From assembly GCA_017547865.1 (NCBI GenBank), contig JAFYOA010000324.1, positions 1 to 14,448 on the forward strand: DNA of 14,448 nucleotides, in the 5' to 3' direction. Numbering within the stretch: the stretch's first letter is position 1; each line of letters opens with the position of its first letter. A model generated the notes under the pieces. The model worked only from the letters and a program-made list of their open reading frames with translations. It was not told the origin of the DNA and did not search any database. The position numbers were made by a program, and so were the translations under genes. Shown here in pieces: positions 7,688-14,448 of this stretch. The DNA is from Clostridia bacterium. Its GTDB lineage: Bacteria > Bacillota_A > Clostridia > Oscillospirales > Acutalibacteraceae.

Positions 7688-7777
7688 ATGCTTGTGCTGG
7701 CCGGTGTGGGGATCAGTGCGGCGGCGGGGCTTCTGCTGGGGCTTGCTGTGTTCGGCTTCTCTTCGCTTATGGAATAA
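7688..7777 (+). CDS. 29-residue hydrophobic membrane peptide
   Basis: Short gene for a peptide that is almost entirely one transmembrane helix: it starts MLVLAGVGISAAAGLLLG, continues with a Leu/Ala/Val/Phe stretch and ends SSLME. The ribosome binding site AGGCGGTGA (7675-7683) matches the ideal AGGAGGTGA at all but one position, with GGCGG 7 bases before the ATG. An in-frame ATG at 7670 has no such site and is rejected. The gene is isolated between the GH31 terminator and a second terminator that begins at its stop, as expected for a one-gene unit. Function unknown: small membrane regulator, toxin-like peptide or sporulation peptide are all possible. A chance reading frame cannot be excluded, but the site, the length and the terminators together argue for a gene. 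Confidence 0.5.
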   Translation: MLVLAGVGISAAAGLLLGLAVFGFSSLME

Positions 7778-7816
7778 AAAAGCCGCTGTGGTACGGGGTG
7801 TACGGCAGCGGCTTTT
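7778..7816. terminator. Bidirectional terminator between the small peptide gene and the lyase operon
   Basis: An 11-bp perfect stem AAAAGCCGCTG (7778-7788) with CAGCGGCTTTT (7806-7816), extended by an inner GTAC/GTAC pair (7791-7794, 7800-7803). Read leftward it is followed by six T (complement of A 7776-7781), read rightward by TTTT. It ends three bases before the stop of lyase A, so it serves both converging units. Confidence 0.9.
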
Positions 7817-7819
7817 GGT

Positions 7820-9718
7820 TTAGTTGGCGCAAACGGTAAAGGTGCTGTCCAGCTCTTTGGTGTGGGCGGTCAGGGTGATGGAATAAATTTCATCGCCCCA
7901 GGCACCGTAGATTTTCGGGTCGTTCTTGTAGTTGAACTTCTCCACGCCGGCGGTGAAGAGATTGGTGTCGTAGGTCAGCTTTGTGCCGCCGACCAGCACA
8001 CCATCGGCCAGTTCGGGCTTTTCGCAGGTGATAAAGTGCAGGCAGATCTCGGATTCTTTTTCACAGGTGATCTGCTGGCGCACAGAGACAACACCGGCGG
8101 CGCGATCCATGGAGAAAGTGCGGGCAAATTCCTTTACGCCGGCCTCTGCGGGGAAGAGGTGGGGCATTTCCACGGTGAGGGAAGCCACATTGCCGTCATC
8201 GGAAGAAACACTGCGGGAAGAAATGGCTACAGATTCCGGACTGTGGAGCTTGGCGTTGTTCATGGAGCCCACCAGTGTGCCGGGCACCTGGCCAAATCCG
8301 TTGACGGATACGGCGTTGTGGGACTGGGGAACACAGGCAAAGTGGAAGTGGCGGTATTTGGCGCCGATGACTTCCAGGCTGTAGGTGGGAGCTCCCAGCT
8401 CAATGTACACCGGTTTGCTGTTATTGTACAGAATGAAGGAACCGCCGTCGCGGTGGCTGTCGAAGTGGCCGTTGAAGCCTTTGGCACCCAGGAAAAGGCC
8501 ATTCGACGTGCCGGGCTTTTCACGGGCCACCATCATCTGCTGGGCGGCAGAGTAGCAGTAGCCGGTGTGGGGAGCTTCGGGGGTCTTGGCTTCCAGTTCG
8601 GGGGTGCGCAGCAGTTCATTCACCATGAAGAACATGTGATCGCTGGGGGCCAGCGGGCGCTTATCCAGGTGGTACATGTACGTGCCCAGTTTCTGCAGAG
8701 ATTCATCGCCGATCGCACAGCCCAAATCGTACATATACAGACCCTGGTAGTTGGAAGTGCGGGGGGTGAAGCTGTAGTTGTAGAACTCGTGCTCATTGAT
8801 GTGGATGTTGTAAATATAAGAGGCGATGTTCTTCACCATGGGTTCATCGAACTGATCCACAGTGCCGTTTGAAGCCAGCTTCATCAGCTGCAGGGCGTAG
8901 TACATGGAACCGGCAGCAGCGCCCCAATAAGATGCGCCTTCGTTGGTGGAGCCGTCGGCCATATAATTGCGGAAGAAGTCTTCCGTGTAGCGCAGGCCCA
9001 GTTCGGCGGCTTTGGCGCGCTTGGCGGGGTTGGTCTCGGTCAGCAGCACCACCGCCAGGCAGTTGGAGGTGATCCACATGTGCCAGTTGTGGGTGGAGTC
9101 GCTGACCCACCAGGCATCCCGGCGGTTGCAGAATGGTTCCACAATGCGCTTGTTCAGTTCGTACTCAATGCGCTCGCCGATGAGAAGGGTGACCTTATCC
9201 AGCTCGCTGCGCATAATGTACAGCACCCAGGCCAGGTATTCGCCGGTGGTGCCGGCAAACAGGTCGATCTGCGGGTCGTTGATATCCGGCAGGGGACGGG
9301 GGGCATCGTTGCTCCAGCCGCCTTCCAGGCCCTGCCAGTTGTGGGCGGGCAGGCACCAGGAGGTGGTCTCGCACAGCGCCCAGATGTAGTCGATCAAAAG
9401 GGGCATAAAGCGGCCCTTGCGCTCCAAACATTCGGCAGCGGCCAGCCAGAACATACCGTGGCGCATGGCGTAGTCGATCTTGCTGTCGTAATCGCGTACG
9501 CCGGTAAGGTAGAAGTTCATATAGGCGCTGGCGGTGGCCCGGGGCATGGGGGTAACCAGCACTTCTTCTGCTTTGGCCAGCACATAGGCTTTGGATTCCG
9601 GTGCTACGGCAGCCCAGGCAGCTTCATCTTCGTATTTGGGCAGGGGCAAAAATTCTTCCCGGGGGAGCAGAACGTCTTTCAGCCCGTTGGGGAAATCTTT
9701 ATTATAGCGGTATTCCAT
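7820..9718 (-). CDS. Heparinase II/III-like protein A (third gene of tandem triplet)
   Basis: Probable polysaccharide lyase or related enzyme of the heparinase II/III superfamily, acting on uronic-acid glycans by beta-elimination. The 632 residues comprise an N-terminal alpha/alpha toroid (about 30-370) and a C-terminal beta-sandwich (about 385-632). Toroid motifs are STHNWHMW (His210, Asn211, His213) and NEGASYW (Glu260, Tyr264); the His-Tyr spacing matches the His202/Tyr257 pair I recall for Pedobacter heparinase II. The sandwich has GHFDSHRDGGSF (Asp420, His422, Asp424), PVYIELG (Glu440) and QSHNAVSVNG (His467). Asp420 stands where the superfamily usually has the first His of HxHxD, and Glu440 where it usually has Asp, so the chemistry may differ. 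No signal peptide: cytoplasmic. GGAGG lies 8 bases upstream. Its last residues (FTVCAN) differ from B and C (FTISKIAP). Substrate unknown. Confidence 0.82.
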   Translation of the reverse strand: MEYRYNKDFPNGLKDVLLPREEFLPLPKYEDEAAWAAVAPESKAYVLAKAEEVLVTPMPRATASAYMNFYLTGVRDYDSKIDYAMRHGMFWLAAAECLERKGRFMPLLIDYIWALCETTSWCLPAHNWQGLEGGWSNDAPRPLPDINDPQIDLFAGTTGEYLAWVLYIMRSELDKVTLLIGERIEYELNKRIVEPFCNRRDAWWVSDSTHNWHMWITSNCLAVVLLTETNPAKRAKAAELGLRYTEDFFRNYMADGSTNEGASYWGAAAGSMYYALQLMKLASNGTVDQFDEPMVKNIASYIYNIHINEHEFYNYSFTPRTSNYQGLYMYDLGCAIGDESLQKLGTYMYHLDKRPLAPSDHMFFMVNELLRTPELEAKTPEAPHTGYCYSAAQQMMVAREKPGTSNGLFLGAKGFNGHFDSHRDGGSFILYNNSKPVYIELGAPTYSLEVIGAKYRHFHFACVPQSHNAVSVNGFGQVPGTLVGSMNNAKLHSPESVAISSRSVSSDDGNVASLTVEMPHLFPAEAGVKEFARTFSMDRAAGVVSVRQQITCEKESEICLHFITCEKPELADGVLVGGTKLTYDTNLFTAGVEKFNYKNDPKIYGAWGDEIYSITLTAHTKELDSTFTVCAN

Positions 9719-9743
9719 GTGAATATCCTCCTTAAACGCACAT
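9719..9743 (-). promoter_or_regulatory. Intergenic ribosome-binding spacer between B and A
   Basis: A 25-base gap containing AAGGAGGATATTCAC before the ATG of A. It is nearly identical to the spacer between C and B, differing only by one base change and a small indel or substitution patch at its far end. No room for a separate promoter, so A is read from the same message as B. Confidence 0.8.
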
Positions 9744-11651
9744 TTACGGTGCGATCTTGCTGATGGTGAAGGTGCTGTCCAGCGTTTTTGCCCGGGCGAT
9801 CAGGGTGGTGCGGTAGATCTCATCGCCCCAGGCATGGCGGATCTTGGGGTCGTCTTCGTAATCGAACTTTTCCACAGCGGCGGTGAAGAAGTTGGTGTCG
9901 TAGGTCAGCTTGGTGCCGCCCACGCAAATGCCGTCGTTCAGTTCCGGCTTTTCACAGGTCATAAAGTGCAGGCAGATGTCCGATTCCCGGTCACATTCCA
10001 CCTGCTGGCGCACACGCACTTCCCCGGCGGCGCGATCCATGGTAAAGGTGCGGGTCAGGCGCTGTACGCCGCTTTCTTCGGGGAAGAGATGGCCGACATC
10101 CACGGTGAAAACAGCCTCGGTGCCGTTGTCCACGGCGGTACTGTGGGTGCAGGCGTTGTCTTTCTGCCCCTGCAGGAAAAGTTCTTCGCTCATGGCGCCG
10201 GTGGTACGGCCGGGGAGATGCCCGGTGCCGTTGACCGTAACGGCATTGTGGCTTTCCGGTACGCAAGCAAAGTGCTGGTGGCGGTAACGCTCGTCAATCA
10301 CGGCGCGGCTGTAGGTGGCAGCGCCCAGGTCAATATACACAGGTTTGCAGTTGTTGTAGAGGATAAACGCGCCGCCGTCCCGGTGGCAGTGGCGGTAGCC
10401 GTTGTGGCCGCGGGCACCCAAAAACAGGCCTTCCGGCGTGCCGGGCTTTTCACGGGCAATCATCATCTGCTGGCGCTCGCTCCAATAGAAGCCGACATTC
10501 GGCGCTTTGGGGGTGATTTCCTCCATGGTGTGGGTGTACAGAATCCGGCGCAGCAGGGGGTAAACGTGGTCTTCCGGCGGCAGAGAAAGACCGTCGTAAT
10601 GGTACACATGGGCGCCCAGCTCCATCAGAGAGGTGTCGTTTACATCCAGGCCCATTTCGTACAGGTCCAGCCCCTGCAGGGTGGTGTTGTAACGGGTGGT
10701 GTAGCTGTAGTTGTAGAACTCACGTCCGTTGATGTGGGTGTTGCGGATGTACCCGATGATGTTTTTCACCATGGGTTCATCAAAGTGATCGATGGCACCG
10801 TTCGATGCCAGCTGCAGCAGCTTCAGGGCATAATACATGGAACCGGCGGAGGCTACCCAGTAACCGGCGCCCTCGTTGTTGGAGCCGTCGGAAACGAAAC
10901 GGCGGTAGTATTCTTCCGTGTATTTCAGCCCAAGCTCGGCAGCCTTGGCGCGCTTGGCGGGGTTGGTCTCCGTCAGCAGCACCACCGCCAGGCAGTTGGA
11001 GGCGGTCCACATATGCCAGTTGTGGGTGGAGGTGGTGATCCACCATTCATCCCGGCGGTTGCAGAATGGTTCCACAATGCGCTTATTCAGTTCGTATTCA
11101 ATGCGTTCGGTGATGAGGTAGCTGATCTTATCCAGTTCGCTGCGCATCACGTACAGCACCCAGGCCATGTATTCCGCCAGGGTGGCGCCGATGATGTCGA
11201 TTTGCGGGTCGTTGATATCCGCCAGCGGCCGGCCGTCGGGGCTGTTCAGGTAGCCTTCCAAACCGGACCAGTTGTGGGCGGGCAGCACCCAGGTGGTGGT
11301 CTCGCAGAGTGCCCATACATGGTCAAGCAACGCATCCATAAAGCGGCCCTTGCGTTCCATGCATTCGGCGGCGGTCAGGTACAGCAGGGCATCGCGCATG
11401 GCACCGTAAAAATTCGTGTCGTAGTCGCGCACGCCGCTGCGGTAGTATTTCATGTAGGAAGAAGCCAGCGCGCGGGGTACGGGCAGCTTCAATACTTCTT
11501 CTGCCTTTTGAATGACGATCTCCCGGTGCTTGGCGGGCACAGCGGCCCAGGCAGCTTCGTCTTCGTATTTGGGCAGGGGGTTAAACTTCTCCCGGGGGAG
11601 CAGTACGTTTTTTAACCCCTGGGGAAAATCTTTTTGATAGCGGTATTCCAT
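9744..11651 (-). CDS. Heparinase II/III-like protein B (middle gene of tandem triplet)
   Basis: Paralogue of A and C with the same toroid plus beta-sandwich layout, 635 residues, cytoplasmic. Toroid motifs are STHNWHMW (His210, Asn211, His213) and NEGAGYW (Glu260, Tyr264). Unlike its neighbours it has GYRHCHRDGGAF (His421, His423, Asp425) and PVYIDLG (Asp441), plus ESHNAVTVNG (His468); this keeps the superfamily's HxHxD and Asp positions, thought to supply a catalytic His and zinc ligands in heparinase II. It is therefore the copy most likely to be an orthodox lyase. It also differs strongly after the His468 motif, in the stretch about 476-515, where A and C agree. The frame can be extended to a start at 11672, but the correct ATG is at 11649-11651: it gives the MEYRY start shared by all three and has AAGGAGG (11660-11666) 8 bases upstream. 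Substrate unknown. Confidence 0.82.
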   Translation of the reverse strand: MEYRYQKDFPQGLKNVLLPREKFNPLPKYEDEAAWAAVPAKHREIVIQKAEEVLKLPVPRALASSYMKYYRSGVRDYDTNFYGAMRDALLYLTAAECMERKGRFMDALLDHVWALCETTTWVLPAHNWSGLEGYLNSPDGRPLADINDPQIDIIGATLAEYMAWVLYVMRSELDKISYLITERIEYELNKRIVEPFCNRRDEWWITTSTHNWHMWTASNCLAVVLLTETNPAKRAKAAELGLKYTEEYYRRFVSDGSNNEGAGYWVASAGSMYYALKLLQLASNGAIDHFDEPMVKNIIGYIRNTHINGREFYNYSYTTRYNTTLQGLDLYEMGLDVNDTSLMELGAHVYHYDGLSLPPEDHVYPLLRRILYTHTMEEITPKAPNVGFYWSERQQMMIAREKPGTPEGLFLGARGHNGYRHCHRDGGAFILYNNCKPVYIDLGAATYSRAVIDERYRHQHFACVPESHNAVTVNGTGHLPGRTTGAMSEELFLQGQKDNACTHSTAVDNGTEAVFTVDVGHLFPEESGVQRLTRTFTMDRAAGEVRVRQQVECDRESDICLHFMTCEKPELNDGICVGGTKLTYDTNFFTAAVEKFDYEDDPKIRHAWGDEIYRTTLIARAKTLDSTFTISKIAP

Positions 11652-11675
11652 GTGAATATCCTCCTTGAACACATG
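11652..11675 (-). promoter_or_regulatory. Intergenic ribosome-binding spacer between C and B
   Basis: A 24-base gap with AAGGAGGATATTCAC before the ATG of B, matching the B-A spacer across the ribosome binding site. It decides the start of B and shows that gene and spacer were duplicated together. Confidence 0.8.
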
Positions 11676-13592
11676 TTACGGTGCTATTTTGCTGATGGTA
11701 AAGGTGCTGTCCAGTTCTTTTGCGTGGGCGGTCAGGGTAACGGAATAAATCTCGTCGCCCCAGGCAGCGTTCACTTTTACGTCGTTTTCGTAATCGAACT
11801 TCTCCACGTTGGCGGTGAAGAGAGCGGTGTCGTAGGTCAGCTTTGTGCCGCCCACAACAATGCCGTCGGCAATCTCCGGCTTTTCGCAGGTGATGAAATG
11901 CAGGCAGATCTCAGATTCGTTTTCGCAGGTCACCTGCTGGCGAACAGAAACCATGCCGGCGCTGCGGTCCATGGTGAAGGTGCGGGCAAATTCTTTTACG
12001 CCGCTTTCTGTCGGGAAGAGATGGGGCATTTCCACCGTGAGGATGGCAGCGTTGCCGTCATCATTGGAAGTACTGCGGGAGGAAATAGCCTTTGCCGCCG
12101 GGCTGTGCAGCTTTTCGTTGTTCATGGAGCCTGTCAGTGTGCCGGGGATCTGCCCGAAACCGTTGACGGAAATGGCGTTGTGGGACTGAGGCACGCAGGC
12201 AAAGTGAGAATGACGGTATTTTGCGCCGATGACCTTGATGCTGTAGACCGGCACACCGATTTCAATGTACACGGGTTTGCTGTTGTTATACACAATGAAA
12301 GAACCGCCGTCCCGGTGGCTGTCGAAGTGACCGTTGAAGCCTTTTGCGCCAAGGAAGAGGCCTTCGGTGGTGCCGGGTTTTTCGCGGGCGATCATCAGCT
12401 GCTGGGCAGAGGAATAGCAATAACCGATGTTGGGCGCCTTGGGCTCCATGGCTTCTAGCTCGTGGCCGTGGAGAATCTCGAAGAACGGCATGTAGGCGTT
12501 GTCGCCGTGGGCGCTGATGACCAGCGGCTGTTTGTTCAGGTGGTACATATAGGCGCCAAGTTCCATCATGGCGGTGTCGTTCAGCAGGCGGCCGAAGTCA
12601 TACAGCTCCATGCCCTGCAGGCCGGTCACCAGGCGGGGGGTGTAGCCGTAATTATAAAATGCCTGCTCATTGATGTGCAGATGATAAAGGAAGGCGGCAA
12701 TGTTGTGCACCATGGGCTCATCGAAGTGGTCGATCGCACCGTTGGATGCCAGCTTGAAGGTTTTGAGGGCATGGCACATGGAACCGGCGGCCGCGATCCA
12801 GTAGGCGGCGCCTTCGTTGGTGGAGCCGTCTTCCATGTATTTGCGGTAGAAATCCTCCACGTAGCGCAGGGCAAGCTCGGCGGCTTTGGCGCGCTTGGCG
12901 GGGTTGGATTCGGTCAGCAGGATAATGGTCAGGCAGTTGGAGGTGATCCAGATGTGCCAGTTGTGGGTGGAATCATCGATCCACCAGGCGTCGCGGCGGT
13001 TGCAGAAGGGTTCGATGACGCGTCTGTTCAGTTCGTATTCAATGCGCTCGCTGATGAGGAAGCTTACTTCGTCCAGCTTGCTGCGCATAATGTACAGCAC
13101 CCAGGCCAGGTATTCACCGGTGGCAGCAACAAACAGGTCGATGTGCGGGTCTTTGATATCCGCCAGCGGACGGGGGGAATCGTTGCCCCAGCCGCCTTCC
13201 AGTCCGTGCCAGTTGTGGGCGGGCAGAATCCAGCTGGTGGTTTCGCAAATGTCCCAAATGTAATCGATCAGCTGGTCCATAAAGCGGCCCTTGCGTTCCA
13301 GGCATTCCGCAGCGGTGAGCCAGAACAGCGCATAGCGGCGGGGATGATCGATGGATTCATCAAAAGCGCGGGAGCCGGTGCGGAAAAACTGCATATAGGC
13401 GGTGGCCGTAACCCGGGGCATGGGGGTCACCAGCAGTTCTTCGGCCTTTGCAAGAATCATGGCGCGGGTGGCATCGCTCACCTGCTGCCAGGCGGCTTCA
13501 TCTTCATATTTCGGCAGGGGATGAAAATCCTCCCGGGGGAGGAGCACATCCTTCAGTCCGTTGGGGAAATCTTTTTTATAGCGGTATTCCAT
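11676..13592 (-). CDS. Heparinase II/III-like protein C (first gene of tandem triplet)
   Basis: Paralogue of A and B, 638 residues, first in the operon. It is closest to A: 47 of the first 60 residues agree, and the sandwich segment from GAKGFNGHFDSHRDGGSFI to the HSP near residue 498 is almost the same. Toroid motifs are STHNWHIW (His210, Asn211, His213) and NEGAAYW (Glu260, Tyr264); sandwich motifs are GHFDSHRDGG (Asp424, His426, Asp428), PVYIEIG (Glu444) and QSHNAISVNG (His471). As in A, the first His of HxHxD is Asp and the later Asp is Glu. No signal peptide. AGGAG (13603-13607) lies 10 bases before the ATG; this leader differs from the B and A spacers. A role in cleaving an imported uronic-acid oligosaccharide is inferred from the fold, and a non-lyase activity is possible given the substitutions. 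Confidence 0.82.
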   Translation of the reverse strand: MEYRYKKDFPNGLKDVLLPREDFHPLPKYEDEAAWQQVSDATRAMILAKAEELLVTPMPRVTATAYMQFFRTGSRAFDESIDHPRRYALFWLTAAECLERKGRFMDQLIDYIWDICETTSWILPAHNWHGLEGGWGNDSPRPLADIKDPHIDLFVAATGEYLAWVLYIMRSKLDEVSFLISERIEYELNRRVIEPFCNRRDAWWIDDSTHNWHIWITSNCLTIILLTESNPAKRAKAAELALRYVEDFYRKYMEDGSTNEGAAYWIAAAGSMCHALKTFKLASNGAIDHFDEPMVHNIAAFLYHLHINEQAFYNYGYTPRLVTGLQGMELYDFGRLLNDTAMMELGAYMYHLNKQPLVISAHGDNAYMPFFEILHGHELEAMEPKAPNIGYCYSSAQQLMIAREKPGTTEGLFLGAKGFNGHFDSHRDGGSFIVYNNSKPVYIEIGVPVYSIKVIGAKYRHSHFACVPQSHNAISVNGFGQIPGTLTGSMNNEKLHSPAAKAISSRSTSNDDGNAAILTVEMPHLFPTESGVKEFARTFTMDRSAGMVSVRQQVTCENESEICLHFITCEKPEIADGIVVGGTKLTYDTALFTANVEKFDYENDVKVNAAWGDEIYSVTLTAHAKELDSTFTISKIAP

Positions 13593-13625
13593 TGAAAAAC
13601 ATCTCCTGTAAGCAGGTGAATTTTA

Positions 13626-13637
13626 CCGGTTGGCCGG
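13626..13637. promoter_or_regulatory. Short inverted repeat at the lyase operon transcription start
   Basis: CCGG (13626-13629) and CCGG (13634-13637) around TTGG. It would lie immediately downstream of the predicted start of transcription (near 13639), a usual place for a repressor operator. The repeat is only 4 bp per arm, so this is weak. Confidence 0.3.
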
Positions 13638-13645
13638 CTGCCTTT

Positions 13646-13673
13646 ACTATACTTCAAAATGAGAATTTGTCAA
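13646..13673 (-). promoter_or_regulatory. Promoter of the lyase operon
   Basis: Read leftward: perfect TTGACA (complement of 13668-13673), a 16-base spacer and TATAGT (complement of 13646-13651). The C start codon is about 55 bases downstream. This is the only strong promoter seen for the three lyase genes. Confidence 0.78.
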
Positions 13674-13674
13674 C

Positions 13675-13693
13675 CGAAAAAACGTTTTTTTCG
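13675..13693. promoter_or_regulatory. AT-rich palindrome with central CG, possible LacI-type operator
   Basis: AAAAAACGTTTTTT (13677-13690) is a perfect palindrome, flanked by CG on both sides with one extra T on the right. The centre AACGTT is typical of operators bound by LacI-family sugar regulators. It sits directly upstream of the -35 box of the lyase operon and about 55 bases from the divergent promoter, so it could act on either; it could also simply be an A/T-tract UP element. Confidence 0.4.
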
Positions 13694-13743
13694 AAAATTT
13701 TACAAAGGAATAGAAGAAACGGATGGTGATTTGCCGCCCGGTG

Positions 13744-13752
13744 TGCTACAAT
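13744..13752 (+). promoter_or_regulatory. Extended -10 promoter of the reactivation-domain gene
   Basis: TGCTACAAT gives an extended -10 (TG at 13744-13745, TACAAT at 13747-13752). No good -35 box is found 17 bases upstream (TGGTGA at 13724-13729), as is common for extended -10 promoters. The start codon is 35 bases further on. Confidence 0.5.
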
Positions 13753-13787
13753 ACAAGCAGTAGACCACGGAAAACGGGGGAGTGTGT

Positions 13788-14448
13788 ATGAAGATCACGG
13801 CGGCGGGGAATTTTTGGACCGGACGGCTGGACGATACGGCGCTGCCGGCGCAGGGCAGGGAAAAGCTGATGGCCATGACCAACGATGAATTTGCGGAAGA
13901 ACTGGCGGATATGCTGGAGGAAGCCCAGGCGGTGGCGAATCCCGTGATTCTGTTTGGCGTGTGCGGAACGGAAAGTACCGAAGGAGGAACGGTGGCTGTG
14001 AACGGCGTGACCATCCGTTCTTCGCTGGCGGCAGAACGGCTGGGCGGGAGAAGCCGCTGCTTCCCCTATATTGCCAGCTGCGGCAAAGAACTGGAAGAAT
14101 GGTCCAAACAATATGCCGGCGATCTGCTGGCGGAATTCTGGGCGGATGAGATTAAGAAATACTATCTTGGCCTTGTGCGGGCGGCCTATTATTCTTATAT
14201 AAAAGAAGAATATCATCTGGGCGGGCATCTTACCTCTTTGAACCCCGGCTCGCTGAAGGCCTGGCCCCTGAGCGGGCAGGCAGAGCTGTTCGATGTGCTG
14301 GGCGGCCGAGATTTTGTAAAAGAGCAGACCGGCGTGGTGTATACCGAAAGCTTTTTGATGCTGCCCTCCAAAAGCAGCAGCGGTATCGCCTTCGAAAGCG
14401 AAGTTTTCTACGAAAACTGTCAGTTCTGCCCCCTGGAAAACTGTCCCA
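13788..14448 (+). CDS. B12-dependent methionine synthase activation-domain-like protein, 3' end cut off by the window
   Basis: Resembles the stand-alone relatives of the MetH reactivation domain found in anaerobes, which are associated with keeping corrinoid cofactors in the active reduced state. The 220 residues visible show the N-terminal alpha/beta part with RCFPYIASCGKELEEW (90-105), then SLNPGSLKAWPLSGQAELF (150-168), which is the most typical stretch, FLMLPSKSSSGI (189-200) and a cysteine cluster C211-x2-C214-x4-C219 that may bind an iron-sulfur centre. The gene runs off the window just after this cluster, so probably only a short tail is missing. ATG 13788 is preceded by GGGGGAG (13776-13782). 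It diverges from the lyase operon and has no obvious metabolic tie to it; corrinoid protein or methyltransferase genes would be expected beyond the right edge. Confidence 0.75.
   Translation, partial: MKITAAGNFWTGRLDDTALPAQGREKLMAMTNDEFAEELADMLEEAQAVANPVILFGVCGTESTEGGTVAVNGVTIRSSLAAERLGGRSRCFPYIASCGKELEEWSKQYAGDLLAEFWADEIKKYYLGLVRAAYYSYIKEEYHLGGHLTSLNPGSLKAWPLSGQAELFDVLGGRDFVKEQTGVVYTESFLMLPSKSSSGIAFESEVFYENCQFCPLENCP

Noticed and set aside
9834..11615. 593-codon + strand frame opposite lyase B, with similar long frames opposite lyases A (7862-8872) and C (12462-13595)
   Set aside because: Gly/Val/His-rich mirror translations. They resemble each other only because the lyase genes they oppose are paralogues.

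Overview
The window looks like chromosomal DNA from an anaerobic gut Clostridia member, probably of the Oscillospiraceae/Ruminococcaceae type (Faecalibacterium, Gemmiger and Subdoligranulum relatives). The grounds are GC-rich codon use, strong AGGAGG-type ribosome binding sites, the kinds of hypothetical proteins present, and the absence of any SusC/SusD pair. This placement is from memory of similar proteins, not from a search. Both ends cut through genes.

Left half, all on the + strand: a 5'-truncated Cys-type sulfatase (1-1353) with its own terminator; a single-span membrane protein of unknown function (1540-2304) between a good promoter and a terminator; a MATE-family exporter (2439-3839) with its own promoter, followed without a visible terminator by an alpha/alpha-toroid protein (3885-4904) and a small soluble protein (4924-5379), both of unknown function. 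A hairpin-rich, repeat-like element (about 5411-5572) fills the gap before a GH31 alpha-glycosidase (5612-7582). A 29-residue hydrophobic peptide gene (7688-7777) lies between two strong terminators.

Right half, on the - strand: three tandem paralogous heparinase II/III-like proteins. C (11676-13592) is promoter-proximal, B (9744-11651) is in the middle and A (7820-9718) is last. They form one operon read leftward from a TTGACA/TATAGT promoter and end at a terminator shared with the small peptide gene. The junctions between the three genes are almost the same sequence, so gene and ribosome binding site were duplicated as a unit. Beyond the promoter, a divergent + strand gene (13788 to the window end) encodes a protein resembling the reactivation domain of B12-dependent methionine synthase, with a C-terminal cysteine motif.

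Taken together, the sulfatase, GH31 enzyme and three lyase-like proteins suggest a locus for breaking down a complex, possibly sulfated or uronic-acid-containing glycan. The GH31 and the lyase-like proteins have no signal peptide, so the work is probably done in the cytoplasm on imported oligosaccharides. No sugar importer, sulfatase-maturing enzyme or regulator lies in the window. The points most worth following are the lyase triplet, whose copies differ at predicted catalytic and metal positions, the hairpin-rich element that seems to supply part of the GH31 promoter, and the small peptide gene.
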